Both the position numbers and the translations under genes were made by a program. Below are positions 43,334 to 52,652 of a DNA stretch of 64,000 bases, piece after piece. The stretch comes from Hassallia byssoidea VB512170 (GTDB lineage: Bacteria; Cyanobacteriota; Cyanobacteriia; Cyanobacteriales; Nostocaceae): the NCBI RefSeq assembly GCF_000817785.2, contig NZ_JTCM02000002.1, forward strand, positions 135,696-199,695, given 5' to 3'. Under the pieces are notes generated by a model, which was not told the DNA's origin, made no database searches, and was given only the letters and a program-made list of their open reading frames with translations. Within the stretch, counting starts at the first letter, position 1. Each line of letters starts with the position of its first letter.

Positions 43334-43557
43334 TTTTCCCCTTGTCTTGTTTTTTATTTGATGAACAGCATTTACTAATGATTGCTTGAGTGAAATGCTT
43401 TAACTCTGTCTTGTTCGCTGGGAACCTGTGTTTGATTCCTTGTGTCCATAATCACTCAGCCTTTAGACGTATGTCAGTCGGATGAGTCGGGTGTTGCAGG
43501 TCGGAAAGGTCGGGTGATAAATTAGACATAAATCACCAGCAAAGAACCAGCTAATCC

Positions 43558-44817
43558 ATGTATTTTGAACAAGCACTGGAGTTTATTGAAGCTGCTTTAT
43601 ATACCAAAACCAGTAAAAAACTAACTCTTGTAGAAAAAGAAATATTAAAAGCCGCTTGGGAAAACCAAACTTACACAACCGTTGCCACTAACTTATACCT
43701 GAGTGTGGGACATGTTAAAGATGTAGCTTACAAATTATGGCAGCAGCTTTCAGACATATTAGGGGAGAAGGTTACTAAACCTAACTTGCGGTTGTTGTTG
43801 GCAAAATTAACAGTCGCATATCATACTTACCCCCTCCCGAATAATACTGAAATATCCAGCCATGAAAATTTCAAAGACTATATCTCACAGTTACAAAAAG
43901 AAATTGAGGAACTGAAGCAGACGAAAGAAATTCTCTACCAATCCCGCGCTTTTTTAGAAAGTGTGTTAAATAGTTCTCTCGATGGAATTGCCGCAATGCA
44001 GGCAGTGAGGGATATAAGTAGTGGAGATATAATTGATTTTAGTTTTTTGATGGCTAATCCTGTAATTAAGCAAGTTTTTGAGAGAAAAAAAGAAGACTTA
44101 AAGGGAAACTTGCAACTGAAGAAACTGCTAGAAAAATTTACCCCAGGATTATTTGATTTATTTGTGCAGGTAGTTGAGACAGGAGAACCACTAACACAAG
44201 AATTAGATTACGAAAATGACAACATTCAAAAATGGTATCACTTAATAGCAGTCAAGTTAGGTGATGGCATTTCTCTGACTATGCGTGATATCACACAACG
44301 CAAACTTTTAGAATTAGAATTAACTCGTCAAGCTCGGATAGATAATTTAACTAATATTGCTAACCGTCGTCGCTTTGATGAATATTTGCTGCAAGAATGG
44401 CAACGCTACAAACGCGAAGAAAAACCTTTGTCTTTAATTTTATGCGATATTGATTATTTTGAATTATATAATAATATTTATGGTCATAAAATGGGGGATG
44501 AGTGTTTAATAAAAGTTGCTCAAGTTATTACTCATGCTGCCAAGCGTGCCATTGATTTAGTAGCTCGTTATCGGGGAGGACAGTTTGCTGTTATTTTACC
44601 GAATACCGATGCTAACGGAGCGCTGCACGTAAGGCAATTAATATGCAGTGAAATCGAAAAGCTGAAAATTCCTCATGCTCAATCACAAGTTAGTGAATAT
44701 GTGACTTTGAGCTTAGGTGTTGCAAATATGCTTCCCACAGAAAATGTTTTACAAGAAGCTTTGATTGTTGCTGCCCAAAAAGCACTTGAGCGAGTAAAGC
44801 AAAAAAGAGGTAAGTAG
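43558..44817 (+). CDS. HTH-PAS-GGDEF-like protein with degenerate GGDEF motif
   Basis: 419 residues. Residues 1-85 form a winged-helix-like domain (MYFEQALEFIEAAL, WENQTYTTVATNLYLSVGHVKDVAYKLWQQLSDILGEKV in outline) common at the N-termini of cyanobacterial NTPase and signalling proteins (vMAP-type). A coiled coil, then a PAS domain (about 135-240, SVLNSSLDGIAAMQAVRDI ... TMRDITQRK), then a GGDEF fold (DNLTNIANRRRFDEYL, CDIDYFELYNNIYGHKMGDECL). The signature reads YRGGQFAV where GGEEFAV is expected, so cyclase activity is doubtful; it may be a c-di-GMP or GTP sensor (inference). It is divergent from the pilus cluster. Its stop codon lies in a candidate MITE. Confidence 0.86.
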   Translation: MYFEQALEFIEAALYTKTSKKLTLVEKEILKAAWENQTYTTVATNLYLSVGHVKDVAYKLWQQLSDILGEKVTKPNLRLLLAKLTVAYHTYPLPNNTEISSHENFKDYISQLQKEIEELKQTKEILYQSRAFLESVLNSSLDGIAAMQAVRDISSGDIIDFSFLMANPVIKQVFERKKEDLKGNLQLKKLLEKFTPGLFDLFVQVVETGEPLTQELDYENDNIQKWYHLIAVKLGDGISLTMRDITQRKLLELELTRQARIDNLTNIANRRRFDEYLLQEWQRYKREEKPLSLILCDIDYFELYNNIYGHKMGDECLIKVAQVITHAAKRAIDLVARYRGGQFAVILPNTDANGALHVRQLICSEIEKLKIPHAQSQVSEYVTLSLGVANMLPTENVLQEALIVAAQKALERVKQKRGK

Positions 44818-44919
44818 GTCAACTTTAAAAAAAATAAAATAGACCTAACCCCCCAACCCCCTTCCCTACAAGGGAAGGGGGAGTAAGAGGTTTTACGTTT
44901 AATTTAGTTGACCTACTTA
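44811..44919. mobile_element. Candidate MITE (109 bp) overlapping the GGDEF-like stop
   Basis: Perfect 14-bp terminal inverted repeats TAAGTAGGTCAACT (44811-44824) and AGTTGACCTACTTA (44906-44919). Inside is the hairpin CCCCTTCCCT-ACAA-GGGAAGGGG. The left end supplies the TAG stop of the upstream gene. No transposase. Confidence 0.55.
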
Positions 44920-45063
44920 TAACAAGAGATATAATTATACACCAAAATTGACAGGTTGAACAAACCCGCACCCATCGCCGTGAGGGATGCGATCGCATCC
45001 CGATAAATAATAATCAGGGCGATCGCATGTTCGTTAAAAGGTAGTTAAAAGGTAGGTTGAAAA

Positions 45064-45681
45064 TTAAACAGCTACCAAATTATTTAACTGCGATTCACAC
45101 TGTTGAAAGACATAATTCACAGCAGCAAATAGTTTATCTATTTCTTGAATGCTGTAAAAAGTAGCATTTCTAGTAAACACGTTTTTTTCCAGCTTACCAA
45201 ACTGCCAGCGTTCACCATTAGAAACAATACCAAAGACAATTATTTCAAGTTCTCCATTCAGTCTTTGCGCTGCAATCATTTCTGCTAAACACTGTGCCCA
45301 ACCAGTTTCAAAATTATCCTGCTTTGCTTCGACTAAAATAAAATAAGGCTTATCAAATACAACTTTACCTAAAGGAGACTTTTTCGCTAGAATATATTCC
45401 GGAAAACCTGATAAGTTATTATCAAAAGTGAGTGCTTGATGACTCCATAAAATAAAATTTTTGAGATATTGCTTCCAAACTTCTTTGATAACTGGATAAA
45501 TCAGATTTTCACAAATAGCATCAGAATTATCAACAACACCCTCCCGCATCACTAATTCTAAATCTTCTCGAAAGTAATTAGAGACATTAAACGCAATTTC
45601 CACAATAAAATTAGCTTCAGTATAAAAAACCTGAAACGCTTTAATCACTTCACCGATAGTTTTGTAACTACTGAAAGCCAT
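45064..45681 (-). CDS. PD-(D/E)XK nuclease-like hypothetical protein
   Basis: 205 residues with elements of a PD-(D/E)XK nuclease fold as in the N-terminal HsdR domain: helix with ENLIYPVIKEVWKQ, then SGFPEYILAKK, and YFILVEAKQDNFETGWAQCLAEM (ExK followed by Q-containing helix). FGIVSNGERWQFGKL is also common in such proteins. No methylase or specificity gene lies nearby, so a restriction role is not supported. Function unknown. Confidence 0.72.
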   Translation of the reverse strand: MAFSSYKTIGEVIKAFQVFYTEANFIVEIAFNVSNYFREDLELVMREGVVDNSDAICENLIYPVIKEVWKQYLKNFILWSHQALTFDNNLSGFPEYILAKKSPLGKVVFDKPYFILVEAKQDNFETGWAQCLAEMIAAQRLNGELEIIVFGIVSNGERWQFGKLEKNVFTRNATFYSIQEIDKLFAAVNYVFQQCESQLNNLVAV

Positions 45682-45702
45682 ATAAACTCCTATTAAATAA
45701 CT

Positions 45703-46851
45703 TCACTTAGGCTGATATAAAGCCTCACCCGTACTAGCATCAAACACAAATAATTGATTCATATCTAATTGTAAAGTCAAGCGATCGCCTGAACGCAAAC
45801 GCACATCCGCACCTGCTTGCACATTTACCAAAACCCCCGGAGAACCAACTAAACCCCCCCTAATCAAAGTCTCCCTTCCCAAAGGTTCCACCACCTTCAC
45901 CTCAACCTCTAAAAATGGGGAGTTGGGAGTGGGGAGTGGGGAGTTAACAACCTCTTCCTCTCTGCGCTCTCTGCGCCTCTGCGGTTCGTTAAAATAAATA
46001 TGTTCCGGTCTAATCCCCAAATCAAAACCTTGCCCCTGCTGCGGTTTCAACTCCTCCCGAATATTCCCCGGAATTCCTAACAACTGCCCACCCAAATCAA
46101 AAGCATCATTTTTAAACTTAGCCGGCAAAATATTCATCGGTGGACTACCTAAAAAAGTCGCCACCATCCGATTTGCAGGACACCCATAAATACTTTGTGG
46201 TTCGCCAATTTGTTGAATTCGTCCGTTATTTAGCACCACAATTTTATCAGCCAAAGTCATCGCTTCAACTTGATCGTGAGTCACATAAATCGTCGTAATT
46301 CCCAACTTTTGATGTAGCTGTTTCAACTCAGCCCTAGTATCATCTCGCAATTGGGCATCTAAATTAGATAAAGGTTCATCAAGTAGAAAAACTTGAGGTT
46401 CACGAGCGATCGCTCTACCTAATGCTACCCGTTGTTGCTGTCCTCCCGAAAGTTGTTTTGGTTTGCGATCCAGCAGATGTTCCAGAGAAAGCGATCGCGC
46501 TACCGTCACTACCCTATCTTGAATCGTCTTCGCGTCAAATTTTCGCATCTGCAAGCCAAAAGCGATATTTTGCGCTACCGTCATATGCGGATATAGCGCG
46601 TAATTTTGAAACACCATCGCTACATCCCGCTGTCTTGCTGGGATATTGTTCACCAAGCGATCGCCTATAAACAGTTTGCCAGAAGTCGCAGATTCTAAAC
46701 CAGCGATCGTCCGCAAAATTGTAGACTTACCGCAACCTGATGGTCCCACCAAAACCCAAAATTCACCATCGGGAATTTCAAAGGTAATGTCCTCGATAGC
46801 GGTGACGTTGTTAAACCTGCGTTTGATGTCTTCTAAACGAACATTTGCCAT
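45703..46851 (-). CDS. MalK/UgpC-type ABC sugar transporter ATPase
   Basis: 382 residues. Walker A GPSGCGKST, Q-loop VFQNYALYPHMT, signature LSGGQQQRVALGRAI, Walker B VFLLDEPLSNLDAQLR and the H-loop YVTHDQVEAM are complete. The C-terminal TOBE region includes GIRPEHIYF. Residues about 288-314 (EPQRRRERREEEVVNSP and TPNSPF) are encoded by repeat DNA (45909-45993), an in-frame insertion within the TOBE/OB region. Such ATPases serve maltose, glucosylglycerol or trehalose importers. No permease genes are adjacent, as is common for shared cyanobacterial MalK-type subunits. Confidence 0.9.
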   Translation of the reverse strand: MANVRLEDIKRRFNNVTAIEDITFEIPDGEFWVLVGPSGCGKSTILRTIAGLESATSGKLFIGDRLVNNIPARQRDVAMVFQNYALYPHMTVAQNIAFGLQMRKFDAKTIQDRVVTVARSLSLEHLLDRKPKQLSGGQQQRVALGRAIAREPQVFLLDEPLSNLDAQLRDDTRAELKQLHQKLGITTIYVTHDQVEAMTLADKIVVLNNGRIQQIGEPQSIYGCPANRMVATFLGSPPMNILPAKFKNDAFDLGGQLLGIPGNIREELKPQQGQGFDLGIRPEHIYFNEPQRRRERREEEVVNSPLPTPNSPFLEVEVKVVEPLGRETLIRGGLVGSPGVLVNVQAGADVRLRSGDRLTLQLDMNQLFVFDASTGEALYQPK

Positions 46852-46960
46852 TCTACGATTTTAGATTTTAGATTTTAGATTTTGGATTTCTGGCTAGTAT
46901 GGGTGGGGTTTTACCGTCCCTACATTTGGATGAAATTACTACCTTTTCAATACTTATAAA

Positions 46961-47152
46961 TTACGGGAGAATTTCATCTTTTTCTTGTTCTAGACACAGT
47001 TGAATTACTTCTTTCATATTCGTCATCAACTCGTCTATTGTTTCTCCTTGGCTATAACAAGCTTTGAGATAGGGAACTTCCCCAATATAATATCCATCTT
47101 CGTCACGCTCAATGATGACGTAAAATTCGCGTTTGCTGGTATTTATCGTCAT
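46961..47152 (-). CDS. HicB-like antitoxin, orphan
   Basis: 63 residues: FYVIIERDEDGYYIGEVPYLKACYSQGETIDELMTNMKEVI is the partial RNase H-like HicB fold (E-D-DGYY...P-x-L-x-GC, here ACYSQG). No C-terminal DNA-binding domain and no adjacent hicA toxin are seen; a full HicAB pair is at 49741. ATTTTAGATTTTAG heptamers fill 46855-46885 next to it. Confidence 0.8.
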   Translation of the reverse strand: MTINTSKREFYVIIERDEDGYYIGEVPYLKACYSQGETIDELMTNMKEVIQLCLEQEKDEILP

Positions 47153-47168
47153 ATGTATTTACCCGTGT

Positions 47169-47891
47169 TTATTTTGCATTAGTCCAAGCTGGATGAGAAA
47201 ATAAAGAAGCAATTACACGCACCCCACGCAGTTGATTAGAAAGCGGTAAATGACCTTTGGGTGCGCTTAAATCCCAGGTAAACTCGTTAGGATAACGTGT
47301 CCAATTGTTGCCATTTTTCCAGCCAATTTTTGACCAAAAGTTCTCCCAATTTTTACTTAATCCCAACCAAATTTCTCGCTGTACTGAAAAGCCAAATTTG
47401 CCTTGAGAGTGAACTAACCACAGATGATTAATCGTCTGTAAGTCAGTAATGGGAAAATTTTCTACCTCGGTAAAATACAACCATTTTCTTTGGACAGCCG
47501 TTGGTCCTGCGAGTTCGCACATTTTTTGCAAAGTCAGGCGATCGGCTGCTTGAAAGTCTTGGACGGCAAGTAGCTGTTGCAAAGGATTGTAATCAATCCC
47601 GCACTCTGATTTTAGAGGTACAATTCCCTCAGGGAAATAGGAGAGTAGAAATTCTTTTGCTTTGGGTGCATTAGACTTGTAGAGGACTTGGTAGGCATTG
47701 CCATCAATCCAAGTCGCTTTAGTCTCACGACGTTTTAGTAAAAACTCCATCAATGCGTGCAATCCTTCATCACCGAGGTCTGAGAGCTGTACAATCAGTT
47801 GTTGTTGGACACCGATAGACCCAGCGATTAACTGTTGAAGTAGAAGGTCGATGTCATTAGCAGTGCCTGGTACAATCATTGGGTCTGTCAT
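47169..47891 (-). CDS. gun4: Gun4, Mg-chelatase-stimulating porphyrin-binding protein
   Basis: 240 residues, close to Synechocystis Gun4 (233). An N-terminal helical domain (LLLQQLIAGSIGVQQQLIVQLSDLGDEGL in outline) precedes the GUN4 core: LQQLLAVQDFQAADRLTLQKM, WLYFTEVENFPITDLQTIN, FGFSVQREIW, FTWDLSAPKGHLPLSNQLRG. Gun4 binds protoporphyrin IX and its Mg form and stimulates Mg-chelatase ChlH in chlorophyll synthesis. It is divergent from icd. The full-length layout rules out the kinase-fused GUN4-domain paralogues. Confidence 0.93.
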   Translation of the reverse strand: MTDPMIVPGTANDIDLLLQQLIAGSIGVQQQLIVQLSDLGDEGLHALMEFLLKRRETKATWIDGNAYQVLYKSNAPKAKEFLLSYFPEGIVPLKSECGIDYNPLQQLLAVQDFQAADRLTLQKMCELAGPTAVQRKWLYFTEVENFPITDLQTINHLWLVHSQGKFGFSVQREIWLGLSKNWENFWSKIGWKNGNNWTRYPNEFTWDLSAPKGHLPLSNQLRGVRVIASLFSHPAWTNAK

Positions 47892-48169
47892 GCAATTTCC
47901 GGAGTGTTAGCGTAATAGAGCGATCGCTATAGCCGTGCATTCTGTAAGCTGAAGCATTGATAGCGAAATGTAGTTTACTATTTTTGAGCGTACAAAAAGC
48001 AATGGTTTGACCGAATCCCTTACCTTTGTTTTTTAACCTACACGGGGAATAAGGGTAAATTTTCCGCCTCATAAATGGGTGAAAACAAGACACAGTACAA
48101 TCTGCCGTCACTCTCAAGAACCATTTTCTCAACTTCATCGGCAGCGTATTTATTAGGAGTGTGTAATAT

Positions 48170-49591
48170 ATGTACGACAAGATTACCCCCCCCACAACCG
48201 GAGCAAAAATCTCTTTTTCTAACACTGAACCGATTGTGCCTGATAATCCAATTATCCCTTTTATTCGCGGCGATGGCACAGGAATAGATATTTGGCCCGC
48301 AGCCCAAAAGGTACTTGATGCTGCGGTAGAAGTAGCATACAAAGGCACGCGGCAAATTAGCTGGTTTAAGGTTTACGCGGGTGATGAAGCTTGCGAATTA
48401 TACGGAACATATCAGTATTTACCAGAAGATACTCTCACGGCGATTAAAGAATATGGTGTGGCGATAAAGGGACCGCTGACAACTCCCATCGGCGGTGGAA
48501 TTCGTTCTTTAAACGTGGCATTGCGCCAAATTTTTGACCTTTACGCCTGCGTGCGTCCTTGCCGTTATTATGCAGGTACGCCTTCACCGCACAAAAATCC
48601 CGAAAAACTCGATGTGATTGTTTATCGGGAGAATACGGAGGATATTTATTTAGGAATTGAATGGCGACAAGGAAGCGAAATAGGCGATCGCCTCATCAAA
48701 ATCCTCAATGAAGAATTGATCCCCGCCACCCCAGAACACGGTAAAAAGCAAATTCCCCTCGATTCGGGTATTGGCATCAAACCCATCAGCAAAAAGGGTT
48801 CCCAGCGCCTTGTACGCCGTGCAATGAAACACGCCTTGCTTTTGCCGAAAAACAAGCAAATGGTGACTTTGGTGCATAAAGGCAACATTATGAAGTACAC
48901 CGAAGGCGCTTTTCGCGATTGGGGTTACGAATTAGTACAGAGCGAGTTTCGCAACGAGTGTGTCACCGAACGCGAATCTTGGATTTTGAGTAATAAAGAG
49001 AAAAATTCCGACATCAGCTTAGAAGAAAACGCCCGGATGATCGATCCTGGGTACGATGGTTTAACTGAAGAGAAAAAAGCGCAAATTGTCAAGGAAGTTG
49101 AAACAGTTCTTAATGAAATTTGGTCAAGTCACGGCAATGGAAAGTGGAAAGATAAGGTGATGGTGAACGATCGCATTGCTGATAGTATTTTTCAACAAAT
49201 TCAGACTCGACCAGATGAGTATTCGATTTTGGCGACAATGAACTTGAACGGCGATTATTTATCTGATGCAGCAGCAGCGATTGTTGGGGGATTGGGGATG
49301 GGACCTGGGGCAAATATTGGCGATGCTTGTGCGATATTTGAAGCTACCCACGGCACCGCACCCAAACACGCTGGATTAGATCGGATAAATCCCGGTTCGG
49401 TGATATTGTCAGGGGTGATGATGCTGGAATATATGGGTTGGCAAGAAGCAGCGGACTTGATAAAGAAAGGATTGGGGAATGCGATCGCGCAGGGTGAAGT
49501 TACCTATGATTTAGCGCGTTTGCTATCTCCGCCGGTGGAACCGTTGAAGTGTTCAGAGTTTGCGGAGGCGATAATTAAGCAGTTTAAATAA
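48170..49591 (+). CDS. icd: NADP-dependent isocitrate dehydrogenase
   Basis: 473 residues, as in other cyanobacterial Icd proteins. [20 protein letters not shown], the substrate Ser loop [63 protein letters not shown] and [27 protein letters not shown] are all present. It converts isocitrate to 2-oxoglutarate and NADPH; 2-oxoglutarate is both the nitrogen-status signal for NtcA and the carbon skeleton for ammonium assimilation. AGGAG lies about 11 nt before the ATG. No clear GTAN8TAC NtcA box was seen close upstream. Confidence 0.97.
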   Translation: MYDKITPPTTGAKISFSNTEPIVPDNPIIPFIRGDGTGIDIWPAAQKVLDAAVEVAYKGTRQISWFKVYAGDEACELYGTYQYLPEDTLTAIKEYGVAIKGPLTTPIGGGIRSLNVALRQIFDLYACVRPCRYYAGTPSPHKNPEKLDVIVYRENTEDIYLGIEWRQGSEIGDRLIKILNEELIPATPEHGKKQIPLDSGIGIKPISKKGSQRLVRRAMKHALLLPKNKQMVTLVHKGNIMKYTEGAFRDWGYELVQSEFRNECVTERESWILSNKEKNSDISLEENARMIDPGYDGLTEEKKAQIVKEVETVLNEIWSSHGNGKWKDKVMVNDRIADSIFQQIQTRPDEYSILATMNLNGDYLSDAAAAIVGGLGMGPGANIGDACAIFEATHGTAPKHAGLDRINPGSVILSGVMMLEYMGWQEAADLIKKGLGNAIAQGEVTYDLARLLSPPVEPLKCSEFAEAIIKQFK

Positions 49592-49602
49592 TTATTAGCC
49601 TT

Positions 49603-49666
49603 GGTAGGGTGCGTTAGTTATTAATTCGGTAGGGTGCGTTACGGCTTCGCCTAACGCACCCTACAC
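49603..49666. repeat. GTAGGGTGCGTTA palindrome pair after icd
   Basis: One half-copy (49604-49616) is followed by a full hairpin: GTAGGGTGCGTTA (49629-49641) pairs perfectly with TAACGCACCCTAC (49652-49664). It may terminate icd transcription (inference). Confidence 0.8.
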
Positions 49667-49740
49667 CAGATGAATAGGAGAGTTATTATTACAGCATTTT
49701 GATGATACTACATATAGTATTATTAGAATTTTATATTTAA

Positions 49741-50016
49741 ATGAGCAAACTAAATAAATTAGTGCAGGAATTCCTCAAGCGATCGCCAAAAGTGCGGTTT
49801 GAGGATGTGCGCTATTTATTAGAAGCTTTTGGTTTTGAAGAAACAAGGTCAAAGGGTAGCCATCATAGTTTTCGAGACTTGGAAGGTAGAAAGGTAACAA
49901 TACCAAAAAAAGGCGGACAAAAAGTTAAAAAAGTCTATGTCCAGCAAATTATTCAGCTATTAAATTTAGAAGAGTGGAGTAATGAAGACACTGAACCAGA
50001 AGAACAAGCAGATTGA
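49741..50016 (+). CDS. hicA: HicA-type mRNA interferase toxin
   Basis: 91 residues: VRYLLEAFGFEETRSKGSHHSFRD contains the HicA dsRBD-like core with the catalytic His in GSHHSF, then VTIPKKGGQKVKKVYVQQII. HicA cleaves mRNA and is held by HicB. It is longer than usual at both ends. The downstream antitoxin gene overlaps its last 35 bp. Confidence 0.92.
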   Translation: MSKLNKLVQEFLKRSPKVRFEDVRYLLEAFGFEETRSKGSHHSFRDLEGRKVTIPKKGGQKVKKVYVQQIIQLLNLEEWSNEDTEPEEQAD

Positions 50017-50362
50017 GAAGCCGTCCTTAGAATATTATTTGAACCTTCAGTATCCAGTCACACTTTACCCCGATCCGGAAGGGGGATATGTCGCTCAAAT
50101 TAAAGATTTGCCAGGATGTCTCACTCAAGGTGATACCTTAGAAGAGACAATGGCGAATATAAATGAGGCGCGGGAATTGTGGATTGAGACGGCTTACGAA
50201 GCTGGCGACGATATTCCTAACCCGTGTAATGATGATAGCTACAGTGGTAAGCTACTGGTACGAATGCCCAAATCTTTACATCGTCGTTTGGCTGAGACTG
50301 CTGAAAATGAAGGTGTAAGCCTTAATCAGTATATTGTGTCTTTATTGAGTGCATCGGTGTAA
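49982..50362 (+). CDS. hicB: HicB-type antitoxin
   Basis: 126 residues. The HicB core is YPVTLYPDPEGGYVAQIKDLPGCLTQGDTLEETMANINEAR in outline, followed by a C-terminal ribbon-helix-helix/HicB helix (VRMPKSLHRRLAETAENEGVSLNQYIVSLL) for DNA binding and autorepression. It overlaps hicA by 35 bp, so the ATG at 49982 could be replaced by a later start, but no better one is seen before the conserved core. Confidence 0.93.
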   Translation: MKTLNQKNKQIEKPSLEYYLNLQYPVTLYPDPEGGYVAQIKDLPGCLTQGDTLEETMANINEARELWIETAYEAGDDIPNPCNDDSYSGKLLVRMPKSLHRRLAETAENEGVSLNQYIVSLLSASV

Positions 50363-50517
50363 GTGATGTTGAGACATGGCGATTGATACTAGCTATTATT
50401 GACAGAAAACGCATAATTACCGTCTGGGAATTTTATTACGGGAACCCAGAACTGATAATGACTAGAGCTTCATCTTTACCACCAAATTATACTATTCGCC
50501 AAACCCGTATTTCCTCT

Positions 50518-51039
50518 TTATCTACGTGGTGGTTGGGTCTTCTCGATAGAAGGGGGTGGAGAGTGAGGGTTTACTGTTTTTTGTTGTAAAAGTTGCAAAA
50601 CCCCTACTATTCCGCTACTGCCTATCAGTAATGCAGTAACAGGAATAAAAACCTTCTCTACCCACCATTTACGGTCTATTGTTATGGAGTCTCCATTAAA
50701 TATCGCTCCTCTTTCTTTTAGTACAGCTTTGCTTTCTTCCGAAAGTCCTGTGTTGTGTTTAAATAGAGTTCCTTGTACATTTGCGCCACGAAAATCGGTA
50801 TTTTCTAACTGAGCAAATTCTAAATTAGCATTACGTAGATCCGCGCCACGTAAGCTAGCATTAGTTAAGTCGGCTCCAGACAATTGAGCATATTCTAAGT
50901 CGGCTCCATCTAGGATAGAATTTCTTAAATTCCCCCCATTTATTTGTGTACGGATAAGTTTATATCCTGATAAATTTTGGTTACAGAGATTTCGACCGTT
51001 CCAATTTTGACTAGAAAAATCGTTGCTAGTGAAAGTCAT
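50518..51039 (-). CDS. Pentapeptide-repeat protein with C-terminal membrane helix
   Basis: 173 residues. Residues about 18-90 are A(D/N)LxX pentapeptide repeats (GADLEYAQLSGADLTNASLRGADLRNANLEFAQL in outline) that form a right-handed beta-helix. A membrane helix follows (FIPVTALLIGSSGIVGVLQLL, about 131-151) and a short Pro-rich tail. Pentapeptide proteins are very common in cyanobacteria, and few have known roles. Convergent with hicB. Confidence 0.85.
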   Translation of the reverse strand: MTFTSNDFSSQNWNGRNLCNQNLSGYKLIRTQINGGNLRNSILDGADLEYAQLSGADLTNASLRGADLRNANLEFAQLENTDFRGANVQGTLFKHNTGLSEESKAVLKERGAIFNGDSITIDRKWWVEKVFIPVTALLIGSSGIVGVLQLLQQKTVNPHSPPPSIEKTQPPRR

Positions 51040-51305
51040 GTCTTTGCGTTCCTTCCGACTGAAAAAGGGGCGTAACTTATATCTTTATGCAAGAACTTAC
51101 AGTCCCTCGGGAAAAAAAGCGCAATCGAAAAATCGAAAAATACTTAGTTCTTTTTCTGCTTGAAAATATAACTGGTGCAAGATGTCAGGTAATCGTAACT
51201 TATCCCACAAAAAAGCGATCGCCTCAAATCATCCTGATTATTTTTAGTCCGCGATGTTCTGCGGACTTTGTACGCACAACCCCGCACCTGTGCCAGGTAC
51301 AATGA

Positions 51306-52619
51306 TTAAAGCGATCGCATCCTCATCGCGCAGCGACTCTGCTTTGAGTATCGCCTCTGGTTGTTTTTCAGCAAGCAAAGCACAATAGTCAGTAGCAAAA
51401 TAGCACTTACTGCTGATGGCTCTGGTACTTTCTTAATTTCCGGTCCCGGAAGTATCGGGTTAGAACAAGAACCATTGGCACTCTGATTATTAGCAACACC
51501 ATTGCCACCAGACATAGTAGGGCATACGGTAGGGCTAGGGCTAGGGGGAGGGGGAGGAGTGACACCAGTTTCTCCACCGCTGGAAATAAGAGTCCCTCTT
51601 GAACCGGAACTATCTCCACTATCTCCTCCACTGGACAATAAAAAGAAAAGCAGTCCTAGGGGAAGAATTCCTAATACCCAAGTAGGGAACTGATTACCGG
51701 AACCACCTGGAATCAAGGCATATCCTTCTGAGAAAGAAGGAATATCAACGCTTATCGCTTCTGGCTCCAACGTGACTACAGGACCACCCAAAAAGGTATT
51801 TCCTTCTAAACCTTGCCCGTATAGCGAATCAAACTCATTCGGAATTCCCGCAAAGGGACGCCCGTATTCTCCTCCTTCGGGGGAGAAGGGAACGGAAAGT
51901 ATGTGTAAAATGCTGTCTTTGAGTGCATTCTCATTTCCTGCATTTAACGCTTGGAAACCTCTAGAGAAGTTACCCAAGTAATACTGCGTCACTTCTTTTG
52001 GCAAACCTAAAGATTGAATCTGCTGCTCAAGGTTAGGAATTTTGGAAACCTCTTCTAAAAGCAGACGCCCATAAGAGTATTTCAAGTCCAGCAATCCACT
52101 CCGGAGACTGAGTGAGTTATTGTCTCCCGATAATGGTGACCAGTAGAAGTTCTTGGTTATCAGTCCCAGATTTTCTACCGGAGTCCGATTAAGCTGTTGC
52201 CCCAGAACATACTGATAGCCATCCATAATGTTTCTGGCATCGTTTTGCCAAAAAGACGAATATGGAACTTCAGGCAGACGGGGGTTGTTACCGTAGAAGT
52301 TAGAAAAATTACGGAAGTTTTGCTCTCCACCGGCTGCACGTATCAAAAGGTTGGAGTAGCTAGTTTTGTTATTTTGTTCAACTAATTGTTGGAGTACCTC
52401 TCCAGTCTTGTTGCAACCAAGTCCAAATCCTGTAAGACACCCAGGAATAACTCGCATCTGACTGAGACTTTTGCCCGATAGTTGGTACTGGAGATAATTT
52501 TGCTCCAATCCTGGTTGAACACCATAACGTCCTATATTCAGTTGAGCCGAAGCAGGCTGAATAACTGCCATTACTGCGAACAATGACAACGCAACCCTGT
52601 TTACGACTGACTTCAACAC
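51306..52619 (-). CDS. Secreted PEP-CTERM protein of unknown function
   Basis: 437 residues. An N-terminal signal peptide (LSLFAVMAVIQPASA) is followed by a helical, Gln/Asn-rich domain that I do not recognise (NYLQYQLSGKSLSQMRVIPGCL, WSPLSGDNNSLSLRSGLLDLKYSYG in outline). A membrane-like segment (FPTWVLGILPLGLLFFLLSSGG) precedes a Pro/Ser/Gly linker. The C-terminus VPEPSAVSAILLLTIVLCLL with basic residues is a PEP-CTERM signal, an exosortase target. The gene at 52653, 33 bp upstream on the same strand, is probably cotranscribed. Confidence 0.7.
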   Translation of the reverse strand: MLKSVVNRVALSLFAVMAVIQPASAQLNIGRYGVQPGLEQNYLQYQLSGKSLSQMRVIPGCLTGFGLGCNKTGEVLQQLVEQNNKTSYSNLLIRAAGGEQNFRNFSNFYGNNPRLPEVPYSSFWQNDARNIMDGYQYVLGQQLNRTPVENLGLITKNFYWSPLSGDNNSLSLRSGLLDLKYSYGRLLLEEVSKIPNLEQQIQSLGLPKEVTQYYLGNFSRGFQALNAGNENALKDSILHILSVPFSPEGGEYGRPFAGIPNEFDSLYGQGLEGNTFLGGPVVTLEPEAISVDIPSFSEGYALIPGGSGNQFPTWVLGILPLGLLFFLLSSGGDSGDSSGSRGTLISSGGETGVTPPPPPSPSPTVCPTMSGGNGVANNQSANGSCSNPILPGPEIKKVPEPSAVSAILLLTIVLCLLKNNQRRYSKQSRCAMRMRSL

Positions 52620-52652
52620 AATTAACCTCCACCAAATAAAATTGGACTTAAC

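Noticed and set aside
47857-48355. Minus-strand open frames opposite the icd start
   Set aside because: They overlap icd coding on the other strand and resemble nothing known; icd codon structure explains them.
50383-50589. 68-codon open frame between hicB and the pentapeptide gene
   Set aside because: It overlaps the opposite coding gene; the MTRASSLPPNYTIRQTR part slightly recalls an acetyltransferase start but is too short to support a relic.
51087-51305. 72-codon plus-strand open frame
   Set aside because: Composition and absence of ribosome-binding site or homology suggest chance.
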